Below, in pieces: positions 18,533 to 27,422 of a DNA stretch of 64,000 nucleotides; the first letter of the stretch is position 1, and each line of letters starts with the position of its first letter. The notes beneath the pieces are model-generated. The model was not told where the DNA came from and did no database searches. It saw only the letters and a program-made list of their open reading frames with translations. The position numbers and the translations under genes are program-made. Source of the DNA: Fusicatenibacter_A intestinipullorum (lineage in GTDB: Bacteria; Bacillota; Negativicutes; Acidaminococcales; Acidaminococcaceae); contig DWZP01000004.1 in assembly GCA_019117495.1 (NCBI GenBank), positions 140,242 to 204,241 of the forward strand, given 5' to 3'.

Positions 18533-19069
18533 TTAATACGGCTCTTTATAAGGCCTTAATGCGCGCGGCTTGTCGAGTATTTCTGCCATTATAATACCTT
18601 CACGCAGCCTCTGGCGGTTTATTTGGCCGTTAAAGAGCGCAGCTTTTTTCTGCGTGCGCGGCATGGCAAACACGGGTGCAGCCGGCCGTTTTTTTAATGA
18701 CGGCGGCGTTATAAATGCCGGTTCATTATACACTTTATAAGTCGGCTGCACCTTCGGCTGTTCAAAAACTTTTCCGCGCTGTTTTGCTTCCTGGTCTTCT
18801 GGAAACTCTACATACCAGGGCTTTTTACTTTCCCTGCCGGCTGCGGGAGCTTCTTCTTTATATATAGTTTTATCCGTACTTTCCTTCTGGCTTTGCTGCT
18901 TGCCTGTAACGTCATAAGTTTCTCGGTTTTCCCGGCTGCTGTCCATATCCGGCAGCGGCGGAAAATGCCCCGTTCTGTTACGGCGTTTTTTGCGGTTCGA
19001 TTTATCAATTACAACGGTAATTACAAAAATCAGCAGCGGCAAAAAGCCCATAAAGTTTTCAAAGTCCAT
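18533..19069 (-). CDS. Single-pass membrane protein of unknown function
   Basis: I do not recognise this 178-aa protein. It has one N-terminal membrane segment (about residues 8-22, FLPLLIFVITVVI), then a basic stop-transfer stretch (KSNRKKRRNR). The rest is polar, low-complexity and probably disordered, with many Pro, Lys and Glu. Position after floA (13 bp) and before the PPK2 gene suggests co-transcription with the NfeD/FloA membrane-microdomain genes, and it could be a partner of FloA, but that is position only. Confidence 0.6.
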   Translation of the reverse strand: MDFENFMGFLPLLIFVITVVIDKSNRKKRRNRTGHFPPLPDMDSSRENRETYDVTGKQQSQKESTDKTIYKEEAPAAGRESKKPWYVEFPEDQEAKQRGKVFEQPKVQPTYKVYNEPAFITPPSLKKRPAAPVFAMPRTQKKAALFNGQINRQRLREGIIMAEILDKPRALRPYKEPY

Positions 19070-19082
19070 AGTAATCCCTCAT

Positions 19083-20099
19083 TTATTTTTGAACGGGATT
19101 TTTATCTACTTCAACATCCTGTTCATTGCCGGCAATCATTTTGCGCATATCTGTATCTGCAATAATATTGTTCATACGGTAATAATCCATAACGCCAAGG
19201 CGACCTTTTTCCAGCGCTTCCGCAAGGGCGGCAGGAACTTTGGCTTCCGCTTCAACAACCTTGGCCTGCATTTCCTGCGTATAGGCTTTCATTTCCTGTT
19301 CTTTGGCCACAGCCATGGCACGGCGTTCTTCCGCACGGGCCTGGGCAATGCGTTTATCGGCTTCCGCCTGGTCGGTCTGCAATGCTGCGCCAATGTTGCG
19401 TCCTACGTCAACGTCGGCAATATCAATCGAAAGAATTTCAAAAGCAGTACCGGCATCAAGGCCTTTGGCAAGAACGGTACGCGAAATATAATCCGGGTTT
19501 TCCAAAACATCAGTATGGCTTGCGGCAGAACCTACATTGGTTACAATGCCTTCGCCTACACGGGCAATAATTGTTGCTTCACCAGCACCACCTACCAGCC
19601 TGTCGATATTGGCGCGCACGGTAACGCGGGCTTTAACTTTCAGTTCAATGCCGTTTTTGGCTACGGCAGAAACAACCGGGGTTTCAATTACTTCCGGGTT
19701 AACGCTCATCTGAACCGCTTCAAGCACATTGCGCCCTGCAAGGTCGATAGCGCAGGAACGTTCAAAGGTAAGAGGAATCTGCGCACGGTGCGCTGCAATT
19801 AATGCGTCGATAACGCGGTCTACGTTGCCGCCTGCCAAATAGTGCGCTTCAAGCTGGTTTACGTTAACATTCATGCCTGCTTTATTGGCTTTAATTAAAG
19901 GCAGCACAATCTGCGAAGCCGGTACGCGGCGCAGGCGCATGCCTATCAAATTAAAAATTCCTACGTTAACTCCGGCAGCAATGGCCGAAATCCATAATCC
20001 CAGCGGCACAAAATTAAAGAATAAAGCTATAACGGCGATAATTATAATTACGGATATTAAACCGCCGCTGAATAAAAAACTTAACAAAAAATCTGCCAT
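19083..20099 (-). CDS. floA: Flotillin-like membrane scaffold FloA
   Basis: A 338-aa member of the FloA/UPF0365 family. It has an N-terminal hydrophobic hairpin (about residues 5-50), then a PHB/SPFH domain with a V-N-V-N-Q-L-E-A-H-Y-L-A-G-G-N segment, and a C-terminal Ala/Glu-rich coiled coil (about 230-300, A-R-A-E-E-R-R-A-M-A). It forms membrane microdomains that help membrane protein complexes assemble. It follows the NfeD gene by 13 bp, the usual SPFH-NfeD pairing. Confidence 0.95.
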   Translation of the reverse strand: MADFLLSFLFSGGLISVIIIIAVIALFFNFVPLGLWISAIAAGVNVGIFNLIGMRLRRVPASQIVLPLIKANKAGMNVNVNQLEAHYLAGGNVDRVIDALIAAHRAQIPLTFERSCAIDLAGRNVLEAVQMSVNPEVIETPVVSAVAKNGIELKVKARVTVRANIDRLVGGAGEATIIARVGEGIVTNVGSAASHTDVLENPDYISRTVLAKGLDAGTAFEILSIDIADVDVGRNIGAALQTDQAEADKRIAQARAEERRAMAVAKEQEMKAYTQEMQAKVVEAEAKVPAALAEALEKGRLGVMDYYRMNNIIADTDMRKMIAGNEQDVEVDKNPVQK

Positions 20100-20112
20100 T
20101 TACAACACTCCC

Positions 20113-20580
20113 CTACTCATATTTTTTAACAAGCAGCTTGCTGCCTTCAATCTTTACAACTTCAATTTCAGAATCTTTGTCTATGTAATCGCCAAAGCTG
20201 ACAACGTCCACGCGTTCACCTTCAATCAAAGCGGTTCCCGCAGGGCGCAGCGGCGCAATTACTTTACCTTTTTTGCCTAAATAACATGAATAATCTGCCG
20301 CGCCGGTATAACCTTCACTGTTTTTCTGCTTTTCGCGCAGCACAAAAGGATTCCAGCTTGACGATGACGGTATAAACCAGAACAGCAGCGCACAAATCGC
20401 CGCAAGCACGGCAACAGTGCCGCCAACAATGCAAAACGCATCCCAGCCGCCGCCAAGAAAGAAAAAGAACCCTGCTGTCAGCGATAATAAGCCGATTGCG
20501 CCAAGTATGCCTCCGGGCACAACAATCTCCAGCCCGATTAAAACTACCCCGGCCACAAGCAGAACCGTATCAAGCGACAT
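20113..20580 (-). CDS. NfeD-family membrane protein
   Basis: A 155-aa NfeD1b-type protein: two to three membrane segments in the first 80 residues (including LIGLEIVVPGGILGAIGLL) and a C-terminal OB-fold domain (about 95-155) with LGKKGKVIAPLRPAGTALI and VDVVSFGDYIDKDSEIEVVKI. The N-terminal protease domain of long NfeD is absent. NfeD partners with flotillin-like proteins, and floA follows. It is the first gene of the long minus-strand block; TATAAT at 20615-20610 is a plausible -10. Confidence 0.9.
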   Translation of the reverse strand: MSLDTVLLVAGVVLIGLEIVVPGGILGAIGLLSLTAGFFFFLGGGWDAFCIVGGTVAVLAAICALLFWFIPSSSSWNPFVLREKQKNSEGYTGAADYSCYLGKKGKVIAPLRPAGTALIEGERVDVVSFGDYIDKDSEIEVVKIEGSKLLVKKYE

Positions 20581-20609
20581 CCAATCACCTCCGCAAAGTA
20601 TATATTATT

Positions 20610-20640
20610 ATTATAACATACAACAAAAGCATACAGCAAA
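20610..20640 (-). promoter_or_regulatory. Possible promoter of the NfeD-floA block
   Basis: TATAAT lies at 20615-20610, 30 nt before the ATG and its GGAGGTG site. The -35 region is weak (TGCTGT at 20638-20633, 17 nt spacing). Confidence 0.45.
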
Positions 20641-20693
20641 ATTAAGCGTTTAAAAGTACAAAAATTATAAATTAAAATTTATTCTTTCTGAAA

Positions 20694-22058
20694 TTACAAT
20701 TCAGGAAAAGCGTTATTTAATATAGCGCCGCACACTTTTTCCTCCCATGAATATATACCGCTGTAAGCACCGGCGTTTGCACTTTCCGGCCCTGGCATGC
20801 CGTTCATAATATAAATAAACCCGTTTTTATGTTCCCGGTCTATAAACATGCCTGCCAGTAAACCGTAGGCTTCGCCAAAATGCCCGGACATTTCTATATC
20901 CCTGTCCGGCAGAAAACGGTCTTTATCAATGTTTTTTACATTCTGAATGCCGAGGCCGAAGCAGTTCATTAACCCGCCGTAAGTATCGCCGTTGGTTTTA
21001 GCTTCGTTTAAAGTCCAGTAAGGCTTAAACATTTCATCAATGCTTTTTTCCGTTAAAATGCGTTTTCCGTTATATTTGCCGTTATCAATAAGCATCTGCA
21101 TCCATTTTTCCAGCCCGGCAAGGCTTATTCTCAAGCCGCCGTGCGGAAAAAATATTGTGGCATTGCTTCCCGTTATGTATTCATCGTAATTATATATGTT
21201 GTTCAAATTATTGCCGTATATTTTTAACGCAGAATAATCGTCAACCTGCGCAATCCACGGGCCGTCAGTGTTCCAGATGCCGTATTTCTGCTTCTGATAA
21301 ATCAGCCCAAAATCATTCAGCGCAGCTTCGTCAAAATCGGTTATGTTAAAGCTGGCATCAATTTCCATGGGGTCAAAAATTGCCTGCTTCATATATTTAT
21401 CAAACCGCGTCTTGGTAACTTTTTCTATAATAGTTCCCAAAATTCCGTAATTTAAATTTGTATAGAAGAAAAATTCGCCCGGTACTTCACCATAAGGCGC
21501 ATAATGCGCGCCGCCTTCATAAAACATCCCGTCCGGGCGGAATAATTCCTGCAAGCTGTATTTTGAAGGTATTGTATAAATTTCACCGTCGCGCAGCGAA
21601 GAAGTATGGCTTAACAGCATTTTAGAAGTTATCGGCGTATCCGGATAGTTTGGGTTGCGCAGCGTAAAGCCAAGATAACGGCTTATATCTGCGTCCAAAT
21701 CAATTTTACCATGTTCGGCAAGCTGCATGTATGCAGCCGCAACAAAAACTTTTGAAAGAGATGCAATGCGCAGTTTGGTATCCCGCGTAAGCGGCAGGTT
21801 ATTTTGAGAATTTGCATTATCAATGTACCTGCTGCCCAAAGTCTTTTCATAAACCATCCGGCCGTTTTTAATTACCGCCGCAGCAACACCGGGTACGCCG
21901 TTTTTGTTATCGTCAATTAATAATTGCAAATCAGTGTTCAGTTTGGCAAAGTTTTCATTTTCTGCCGCAGCGGCAGATGCCTTTAACTGGCAGGGCAAAC
22001 AAATAATGCCGCAAATAATAAAAGCAGTTAACAATATTATGTTTTTAAAATTTTTCAT
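20694..22058 (-). CDS. Exported serine hydrolase of the class C beta-lactamase fold
   Basis: A 454-aa protein with an N-terminal signal peptide (about 30 residues ending near KASAAAA). The serine-hydrolase motifs are Ser100-x-x-Lys103 (SLSK) and Tyr199-x-Asn201 (YTN), with an H-G-G element (FPHGG) before the C-terminal part. These proteins include AmpC-like lactamases, D-aminopeptidases and esterases. The long C-terminal section and genomic isolation do not narrow this down, so I would not call it a resistance gene. It has its own extended -10 promoter. Confidence 0.85.
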   Translation of the reverse strand: MKNFKNIILLTAFIICGIICLPCQLKASAAAAENENFAKLNTDLQLLIDDNKNGVPGVAAAVIKNGRMVYEKTLGSRYIDNANSQNNLPLTRDTKLRIASLSKVFVAAAYMQLAEHGKIDLDADISRYLGFTLRNPNYPDTPITSKMLLSHTSSLRDGEIYTIPSKYSLQELFRPDGMFYEGGAHYAPYGEVPGEFFFYTNLNYGILGTIIEKVTKTRFDKYMKQAIFDPMEIDASFNITDFDEAALNDFGLIYQKQKYGIWNTDGPWIAQVDDYSALKIYGNNLNNIYNYDEYITGSNATIFFPHGGLRISLAGLEKWMQMLIDNGKYNGKRILTEKSIDEMFKPYWTLNEAKTNGDTYGGLMNCFGLGIQNVKNIDKDRFLPDRDIEMSGHFGEAYGLLAGMFIDREHKNGFIYIMNGMPGPESANAGAYSGIYSWEEKVCGAILNNAFPEL

Positions 22059-22095
22059 TCTTATTCCCCTGTCTTAAAATAAAAAGTTAAAAACA

Positions 22096-22104
22096 ATTAT
22101 AACA
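22096..22104 (-). promoter_or_regulatory. Extended -10 promoter of the serine hydrolase gene
   Basis: TGTTATAAT reads on the minus strand at 22104-22096, a TG-n-TATAAT extended -10, 37 nt before the ATG. Confidence 0.55.
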
Positions 22105-22247
22105 TTAAACCGCCTGCTTATAATACCTGTTTTTTGGCGCAAATATGGTATTTTTTGTGAATTTTAAAGAAAACAGCAAACAAACGCACCGGCAGCCAAC
22201 GCCAGAGAAAAATCTTAATGCAGCTTAATTCCTGCACGATTAAACTA

Positions 22248-22276
22248 TTGACAGCGGTTTGAGAAAATATTATAAT
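22248..22276 (+). promoter_or_regulatory. Promoter of tRNA-Asn
   Basis: Consensus TTGACA (22248-22253) and TATAAT (22271-22276) are separated by exactly 17 nt. Confidence 0.9.
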
Positions 22277-22294
22277 ATCTTTCGTCAACAAAAT

Positions 22295-22370
22295 TCCCCG
22301 ATAGTTCAGCCGGTAGAACACCTGACTGTTAATCAGGGCGTCGTAGGTTCGAGTCCTACTCGGGGAGCCA
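22295..22370 (+). tRNA. tRNA-Asn (GTT)
   Basis: A 76-nt cloverleaf with an encoded CCA end. The acceptor stem TCCCCGA/TCGGGGA, the anticodon stem CCTGA/TCAGG around a loop with GTT, and a T arm with GGTTCGAGTCC are all intact. The discriminator base is G, as expected for tRNA-Asn. Confidence 0.97.
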
Positions 22371-22381
22371 GAAAATCAATG

Positions 22382-22410
22382 TCCCGGACGTTTTCCGTTC
22401 GGGATTTTTT
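22382..22410 (+). terminator. Terminator after tRNA-Asn
   Basis: TCCCGGACG pairs with CGTTCGGGA (one G-T pair) around a TTTTC loop, followed by six T. Confidence 0.85.
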
Positions 22411-22450
22411 ATTTTTATGTATGCTTCTCTGCTCTTTTTATAAAAAGCAC

Positions 22451-22512
22451 AAAATAAAATACGGAACCAGTTTTCAGGGTATATAAACACACCTTAAAAT
22501 ACTAATTCCGTA
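22451..22512 (-). terminator. Terminator of the cobalamin operon
   Basis: On the minus strand a long imperfect hairpin runs from TACGGAA (22512) to TTCCGTA (22460) and ends in TTTTATTTT. It lies just after the last operon gene. Confidence 0.7.
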
Positions 22513-22548
22513 TGTAAAGTTTAAAATATTTATCTTTTTATTGCCGGC

Positions 22549-23175
22549 TTATCTTGTCAATTTATAAATAAGCGCGTTGCAGATTGCAGCCGCAACGTTG
22601 CTGCCGCCCTTGCGCCCAACTGCTACGATATAAGGAATGCCCGTCTGCATAATAATCTCTTTTGATTCCACTACATTAACAAAACCTACCGGCACGCCGA
22701 TTACCAGTGCCGGTTTTATTTTGCCTTCTTTTACAAGCTCATCAAGGCGTACCAGCGCGGTAGGAGCATTGCCAACGGCAATAATTACCGGGCCTTCAAC
22801 GGTGCAGGCTTTTTCCATGCAGGCTGCCGCACGTGTTGAACCTGCTTCTTTGGCTCTTGCTGCAACATCGGCATCTGCCATAAAGCAAACGGCTTTGGCG
22901 CCGAGCTTGGCAAGCCCTGCTTTATTAATACCGGTGCAGGCCATATTGGTATCGGTAATAATGGTTGCGCCGTTTTTTAAAGCCTCCAGTGCTTTTTCAA
23001 CTACGCCTTCAGAAAAACGCATATTGCGTGCATAGTCAAAATCAGCAGATGTATGAATAACACGTTTAACAATGCTTATTTTTTCAGGGTCAATTTTTAA
23101 TTCGCCCAGTTCTTCACCGATAATTTCCATGCTGCGTTTTTCTATATCCGCAGGCAGTACATTTTGTAATTTCAT
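22549..23175 (-). CDS. cbiC: Precorrin-8X methylmutase (CbiC/CobH)
   Basis: Moves the methyl group from C11 to C12 of cobalt-precorrin-8 to give cobyrinate. The 208-aa length is typical. The conserved R-V-I-H-T-S-A-D-F-D-Y segment near residue 40 carries the catalytic His, and I-I-T-D-T-N-M-A and the P-V-G-F-V-N-V-V-E-S-K-E motif near 175 are clear family marks. It is the last gene of the operon, following the adenosyltransferase by 12 bp. Confidence 0.96.
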   Translation of the reverse strand: MKLQNVLPADIEKRSMEIIGEELGELKIDPEKISIVKRVIHTSADFDYARNMRFSEGVVEKALEALKNGATIITDTNMACTGINKAGLAKLGAKAVCFMADADVAARAKEAGSTRAAACMEKACTVEGPVIIAVGNAPTALVRLDELVKEGKIKPALVIGVPVGFVNVVESKEIIMQTGIPYIVAVGRKGGSNVAAAICNALIYKLTR

Positions 23176-23187
23176 ATAAACCTCCTG

Positions 23188-23712
23188 TTATTTTTCAATA
23201 CCTTCGCGCGCCATAATTCCCTTATCCATCGGATGTTTTACCTTACGCATTTCCGATACATAATCGGCAATTTCTACAAGTTCCGGCGCAGGGTTACGCC
23301 CTGTTAAAACAACTTCCAGATTTTCCGGCTTATGCCGCAAAAATTCAATGAGTTTCGGCATTTCAAAAACTTTTGCGTTCAGTGCGCCTATTACTTCGTC
23401 CAAAATTAAAAGCGAATAGCCGCCGTTTTTTATTTTTGCCAAAACCAGTTCAAACATTTTATTATGCTCAATAAGCAAAGCATGTTTTTCTTCTTCATTC
23501 ATTTGAAAAGTAAATTTTTTGCTTTCTTTACCGCGCATTACTTCAATATCCGGCAGTTTGGCAAGCGAATAAAGTTCCCCGCTGTCGCGGCTTTTTAAAA
23601 ACTGCACCAGCAGAACCTTATTGCCGCGCCCTGCACAGCGTACTGCCAGGCCAACGGCTGCGGTGGTTTTTCCCTTGCCGTCACCGCAGTAAATATGTAT
23701 TAACCCAAACAT
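23188..23712 (-). CDS. cobO: Cob(I)yrinic acid a,c-diamide adenosyltransferase (CobO/BtuR type)
   Basis: Transfers the adenosyl group of ATP to cobalt. The P-loop is at the N-terminus (GDGKGKTTAAVG, residues 10-21), followed by R-x-x-K-V-L-L-V-Q-F-L-K and the L-L-I-L-D-E-V-I-G-A Walker B, with the V-V-L-T-G-R-N-P motif near residue 137. At 174 aa it is the short P-loop CobA/CobO family, not PduO. One base separates it from the cobyric acid synthase gene. Confidence 0.95.
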   Translation of the reverse strand: MFGLIHIYCGDGKGKTTAAVGLAVRCAGRGNKVLLVQFLKSRDSGELYSLAKLPDIEVMRGKESKKFTFQMNEEEKHALLIEHNKMFELVLAKIKNGGYSLLILDEVIGALNAKVFEMPKLIEFLRHKPENLEVVLTGRNPAPELVEIADYVSEMRKVKHPMDKGIMAREGIEK

Positions 23713-25242
23713 TTAAATACCAGCCTCTAAAATTTCGTAAACTTTCTTCATGTCGATGTTCTTTCTGATATTGTCGGCAAGAATATCGTACTGCTGTTTT
23801 TTATATTCATCAAAATTGATAACTTTAATGTCGTCGCTGCTCATGCCTTTTTTGGCAAGCAGTGCTTCAACAACGGCAGCTGCCACGCCTTCGCTGTCGA
23901 AAATGCCGTGTACATAAGTGCCGTAAACATTAAGCTGTCCTTCAATATGCTGGGAACCTTCCGGCATAACGCCGCCTTCTTCGTAAATAGGCTGCATTTG
24001 CGTAAGCGCATTATCTTTATCAAATTCGGTTACGCCGGAATGAATTTCGTAGCCGTAAAAATCTTTGCCGCTGAGGTTTGCAAAAACGCCCTGCACGCTG
24101 CCGAAACGGCCTTCCACGCGGATAGTGCGTTTCTTTTCGGCAAAAATGGTTTCAACATTCAAAAGACCGATACCGGCAGTATCGCCGCCTTCTTCAACGC
24201 CATACGGGTCGCTCAGGTTTTTGCCGAGCATCTGGTAACCGCCGCAAACGCCGAAAATAACAGTTCCTTTATGCGCGTGCTTCAGAATTTCTGCTTCAAA
24301 ACCGCTCTGGCGCAGCCATTTCAGATCGCCAATAGTATTTTTGGTGCCGGGAATGATAATCATATCAGGATTTTTCAAATCCTGCACTTTATCTACATAA
24401 CGCAGGGAAACGCCGGGAATAAGTTCAAACACGTTAAAGTCGGTGTAGTTGGACATGCGCGGAATACGCACAACGGCAATATCAACCGCTTTAACTTCGG
24501 TATGTTCGGTTAAGCGTTCGGAAAGGCTGTCCTCGTCTTCAATATCGACATGCAGCATCGGCACTACGCCTACAACGGGAACGCCTGTTTTTTCTTCAAT
24601 CATTTTCAAACCAGGGCGCAGAATTTCCACATCGCCGCGGAATTTGTTAATGATAACGCCTTTTACCATTGCGCGTTCATCCGGCTCAAGCAGCATTAAC
24701 GTTCCGTAAATGGAGGCAAATACGCCGCCGCGGTCGATATCCGCAACCAGAAGCACAGGAGCTTTAGCCATTTTGGCCATGCCCATGTTCACAATATCGT
24801 CGGTTTTAATGTTAATTTCCGCCGGGCTGCCGGCGCCTTCGATAACGATAATATCATTTTTATCTGCAAGGCCGTTAAAGGCTTTCATAATTTCCGGCTT
24901 CAGCGTATGCTTCATTTTAAAATATTCAGCCGCTGTCATTGTACCGATAGGCTCACCGTTTACAATAACCTGCGAACCGCAGTCACTGGTAGGTTTTAAC
25001 AAAATCGGGTTCATGGCAACGTCAGGTTCAATACCGGCAGCTTCTGCCTGCACAACCTGTGCCCTGCCCATTTCCGCGCCGGTGCGCGTTATAAAAGAAT
25101 TAAGGGCCATATTCTGCGATTTAAAAGGCGCCACCTTATAGCCGTCCTGATTGAAAACACGGCACAAGCCCGCAGTCACAAGGCTTTTGCCTGCATTTGA
25201 CATTGTTCCCTGAACCATTATTGTTTTGGCCACGTTAATCAC
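23713..25242 (-). CDS. cbiP: Cobyric acid synthase (CbiP/CobQ)
   Basis: ATP- and glutamine-dependent amidation of four side chains of adenosylcobyrinic acid a,c-diamide. The N-terminal P-loop-like synthetase domain starts MVQGTMSNAGKSLVTAGLCR and contains FKSQNMALNS. The C-terminal class I glutaminase-like domain has the nucleophile Cys in VFGVCGGYQMLG near residue 335 and the His in GTYVHGIFD near residue 440. The length of 509 aa fits. It overlaps the end of the upstream phosphatase-like gene by 8 nt. Confidence 0.96.
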   Translation of the reverse strand: MINVAKTIMVQGTMSNAGKSLVTAGLCRVFNQDGYKVAPFKSQNMALNSFITRTGAEMGRAQVVQAEAAGIEPDVAMNPILLKPTSDCGSQVIVNGEPIGTMTAAEYFKMKHTLKPEIMKAFNGLADKNDIIVIEGAGSPAEINIKTDDIVNMGMAKMAKAPVLLVADIDRGGVFASIYGTLMLLEPDERAMVKGVIINKFRGDVEILRPGLKMIEEKTGVPVVGVVPMLHVDIEDEDSLSERLTEHTEVKAVDIAVVRIPRMSNYTDFNVFELIPGVSLRYVDKVQDLKNPDMIIIPGTKNTIGDLKWLRQSGFEAEILKHAHKGTVIFGVCGGYQMLGKNLSDPYGVEEGGDTAGIGLLNVETIFAEKKRTIRVEGRFGSVQGVFANLSGKDFYGYEIHSGVTEFDKDNALTQMQPIYEEGGVMPEGSQHIEGQLNVYGTYVHGIFDSEGVAAAVVEALLAKKGMSSDDIKVINFDEYKKQQYDILADNIRKNIDMKKVYEILEAGI

Positions 25243-26365
25243 TCGCTCCCATTAAAAATTTATGTATATCATGGTAACCGCCAATAATAGGCGCATTATT
25301 ATCACAGTTAACTGCGGCAGCAATTACCGGCACATTACCGGCGCTGTGTTTGCCTGTTACGCAGCTTGTTACATGGTCGCCGCAAATAAGTATTTTAAGC
25401 GGCTCTTTAACGTTTTTTAAAACAGGCCCGATAAAGTCTTCATCAATGCGTGTTATAAAATTCGCTTTGCCGGTGTAATCATACCTGTGCGCCGCTTCAT
25501 CGCTGCCGTTAAAATGCGTAACCACAAAATCATAATCCTTTAAAAACTTTATGGTTTGCCCTGCCTTGGCACAAACGTCGGTATCAATATCCGCCGTTGC
25601 CGTTGGCAAATCAGGCACCGGCATTTTCAGCGCACGGGCAATGCCGCGTACAATTTCGGCCTTGCATACGGCTGCACCTTTAATGTCATGCAAATCATAA
25701 AATGCAGGCAGCAGCTTTCTTTCCGAAGGCCCCCACGGATAAATCCTGTAACTGATGCCGTTTCTGGCAAAAGGCTTAAGTTTTTCGGTGGTTTCATCTA
25801 TAAATGTTTTTAAAAGCAATGACCTTGCTTTCAAACCACTCAAAAGCATGTCAATATTAAGCCCCATGCTCTCGTGCGGAGGCGCAATATGGCAGTCATG
25901 CAGAATCTGCCTGTCGTTATCCAGAATCAATAAATTGCGGTACTCGGAAAGATGTAAAAACTCAATTCCCTGCCACAGCTTATTGCATACGGCGGCAGCT
26001 TCTGCCATTTCTTTTGCTGTAAGCCCCATTGCGTTAAAGGAAACAAGCCTACCGGCTCCGTCAACAGATGCCAGATTGCAGCGCAGCACCATTTCATATT
26101 CACTGATGTCGCGCCCGTTTGCCAAAAGTTCCAGATAGGCACGGTTAAGCGGAAAATCCTTCTGCTCAACGCCCAGCAGCCTTAAAATACAGCCCAGGCT
26201 TTCCGCCGGAAAATCGCTGCCGCAAATGCTTATTTCCGAATATGAACCTTTTTTCAGCAGTTTGTCAATATTAGGATGCCGGGCATATTCAAACGGCGTC
26301 CTGCCCCCAAAAGCATCTATCGGGTCATCTCCCAACCCGTCAATTATCACCATTAATGAGCGCAT
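25235..26365 (-). CDS. Alkaline-phosphatase-superfamily enzyme, cofactor-independent PGM-like, in the cobalamin operon
   Basis: A 376-aa protein resembling the archaeal-type independent phosphoglycerate mutase. Metal-site motifs are visible: an N-terminal IIDGLGD Asp (residues 8-13), a D-E-A-A-H element in NGSDEAAHRYDY, then CGDHVTS and GKHSAGNVP near the C-terminus. It lies between cobD and cbiP, overlapping both neighbours (26 nt and 8 nt), and so is translated with the pathway. A glycolytic role is unlikely here; I infer a phosphatase or mutase acting on a pathway intermediate, with alpha-ribazole phosphate or aminopropanol phosphate as candidates. No cobC is seen in the operon. The ATG at 26365 has an AAGGAAG site. 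Confidence 0.75.
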   Translation of the reverse strand: MRSLMVIIDGLGDDPIDAFGGRTPFEYARHPNIDKLLKKGSYSEISICGSDFPAESLGCILRLLGVEQKDFPLNRAYLELLANGRDISEYEMVLRCNLASVDGAGRLVSFNAMGLTAKEMAEAAAVCNKLWQGIEFLHLSEYRNLLILDNDRQILHDCHIAPPHESMGLNIDMLLSGLKARSLLLKTFIDETTEKLKPFARNGISYRIYPWGPSERKLLPAFYDLHDIKGAAVCKAEIVRGIARALKMPVPDLPTATADIDTDVCAKAGQTIKFLKDYDFVVTHFNGSDEAAHRYDYTGKANFITRIDEDFIGPVLKNVKEPLKILICGDHVTSCVTGKHSAGNVPVIAAAVNCDNNAPIIGGYHDIHKFLMGASD

Positions 26366-27422
26366 TATTTTGTACTTCCTTTAATGCTTTGATAAATCTT
26401 ATATTAACGGCATGCCTTTTAACGGCAATGCGGTAATAATTTCCGTTTAAGTTATGGTAATTGGCGCAGCTGCGGATTAAAAAGCCCTTCTTTAAAAGCT
26501 GTTCTTTCAAATCCTGCGGCTGTTCCAGTTTGAAAAATATATAATTAGCCTCAGAGCCATAGGTTTTAGCGCCTAGCCTGTTCAGCGCAGCGGTGAGATA
26601 ACGGCGTTCTTTTGCTATAAGTTTTTTTGCCTTTTCAACATATGCAGTTTCATCCAAGGCAGCGCAGCCTGCTTCCTGCGCCGGTACGGAAACATTCCAG
26701 TCCTGACCGCATTCATGCAGGCGCAAAAGCAAATCCGTATCTGCCGTAAGGCAGTAGCCAAGACGCAAACCCGGCATGGCATAAGTTTTGGTAAAGGCCT
26801 TTAAGATAATAAGATTATTATTGCTTTGCAGCTTTTCAATCATACTGTAAGCATTTTCGTCAGCCACAAAATCCATAAAACATTCGTCAATTAAAATTTT
26901 TATGTTAAGTTTCTGACACTTTTCAATTATCTCAGTTAAAAGTTCTTTATCAATAAGTTTGCCGGTAGGATTATTGGGGTTGCAGATAACCACAAAATCA
27001 ATATCCGGCGTCAACTGGCGCAAAATATCGCTCTGTGGTTCAAAATTATTTTCTTCCTGCAGCAAGTAATAATCTATCCGGCAGCCAACACTGCGCAGAG
27101 CCTTTTCATAATCGGCAAAGGTAGGCGCCAGAAGCAGTGCTTTTTTCGGCCTTAAGGCCAGAGCCAGTTTAAACAGTACATCTGCTGCACCGTTGCTGAA
27201 AAAAATGTATTCCCCGGGCACGGCTAAAAATCCGGCCAGTTTTTCCGTTAAGTGGCGGCAGAACGGGTCCGGATAATCCGCACATCCTGCAATGGATTTT
27301 ACAATTGCTTTTTTTACAGACTGCGGCAAACCAAGCGGATTAATGTTTGCAGAATAATCAGCAAGGTCCTTTTTGCCGCTGGCGGTATATATATCGCCGC
27401 CATGCACATAGGTATACATCAT
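26340..27422 (-). CDS. cobD: L-threonine-O-3-phosphate decarboxylase (CobD, aminotransferase fold)
   Basis: A PLP enzyme making (R)-1-amino-2-propanol O-2-phosphate for the aminopropanol linker. It is a 360-aa fold-type I protein close to histidinol-phosphate aminotransferase. The PLP Lys lies in LKAFTKTYAMPGLRLGY (about residue 213), D-x-C-F-M-D-F carries the cofactor Asp region, and the N-terminal HGG...DYSANINPLG is the mark that separates CobD from HisC. It starts within 1 bp of the cbiB stop, pairing the enzyme with the next step; ATG-ATG makes the exact start 27422 or 27419. Confidence 0.93.
   Translation of the reverse strand: MMYTYVHGGDIYTASGKKDLADYSANINPLGLPQSVKKAIVKSIAGCADYPDPFCRHLTEKLAGFLAVPGEYIFFSNGAADVLFKLALALRPKKALLLAPTFADYEKALRSVGCRIDYYLLQEENNFEPQSDILRQLTPDIDFVVICNPNNPTGKLIDKELLTEIIEKCQKLNIKILIDECFMDFVADENAYSMIEKLQSNNNLIILKAFTKTYAMPGLRLGYCLTADTDLLLRLHECGQDWNVSVPAQEAGCAALDETAYVEKAKKLIAKERRYLTAALNRLGAKTYGSEANYIFFKLEQPQDLKEQLLKKGFLIRSCANYHNLNGNYYRIAVKRHAVNIRFIKALKEVQNNALINGDN

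Noticed and set aside
20694..22058. Beta-lactamase resistance gene
   Set aside because: The S-x-x-K fold is shared by many esterases and peptidases, so no resistance role can be claimed.
25235..26365. Glycolytic phosphoglycerate mutase
   Set aside because: Tight overlap with cobalamin genes on both sides makes a glycolytic role unlikely, though the fold is the same.
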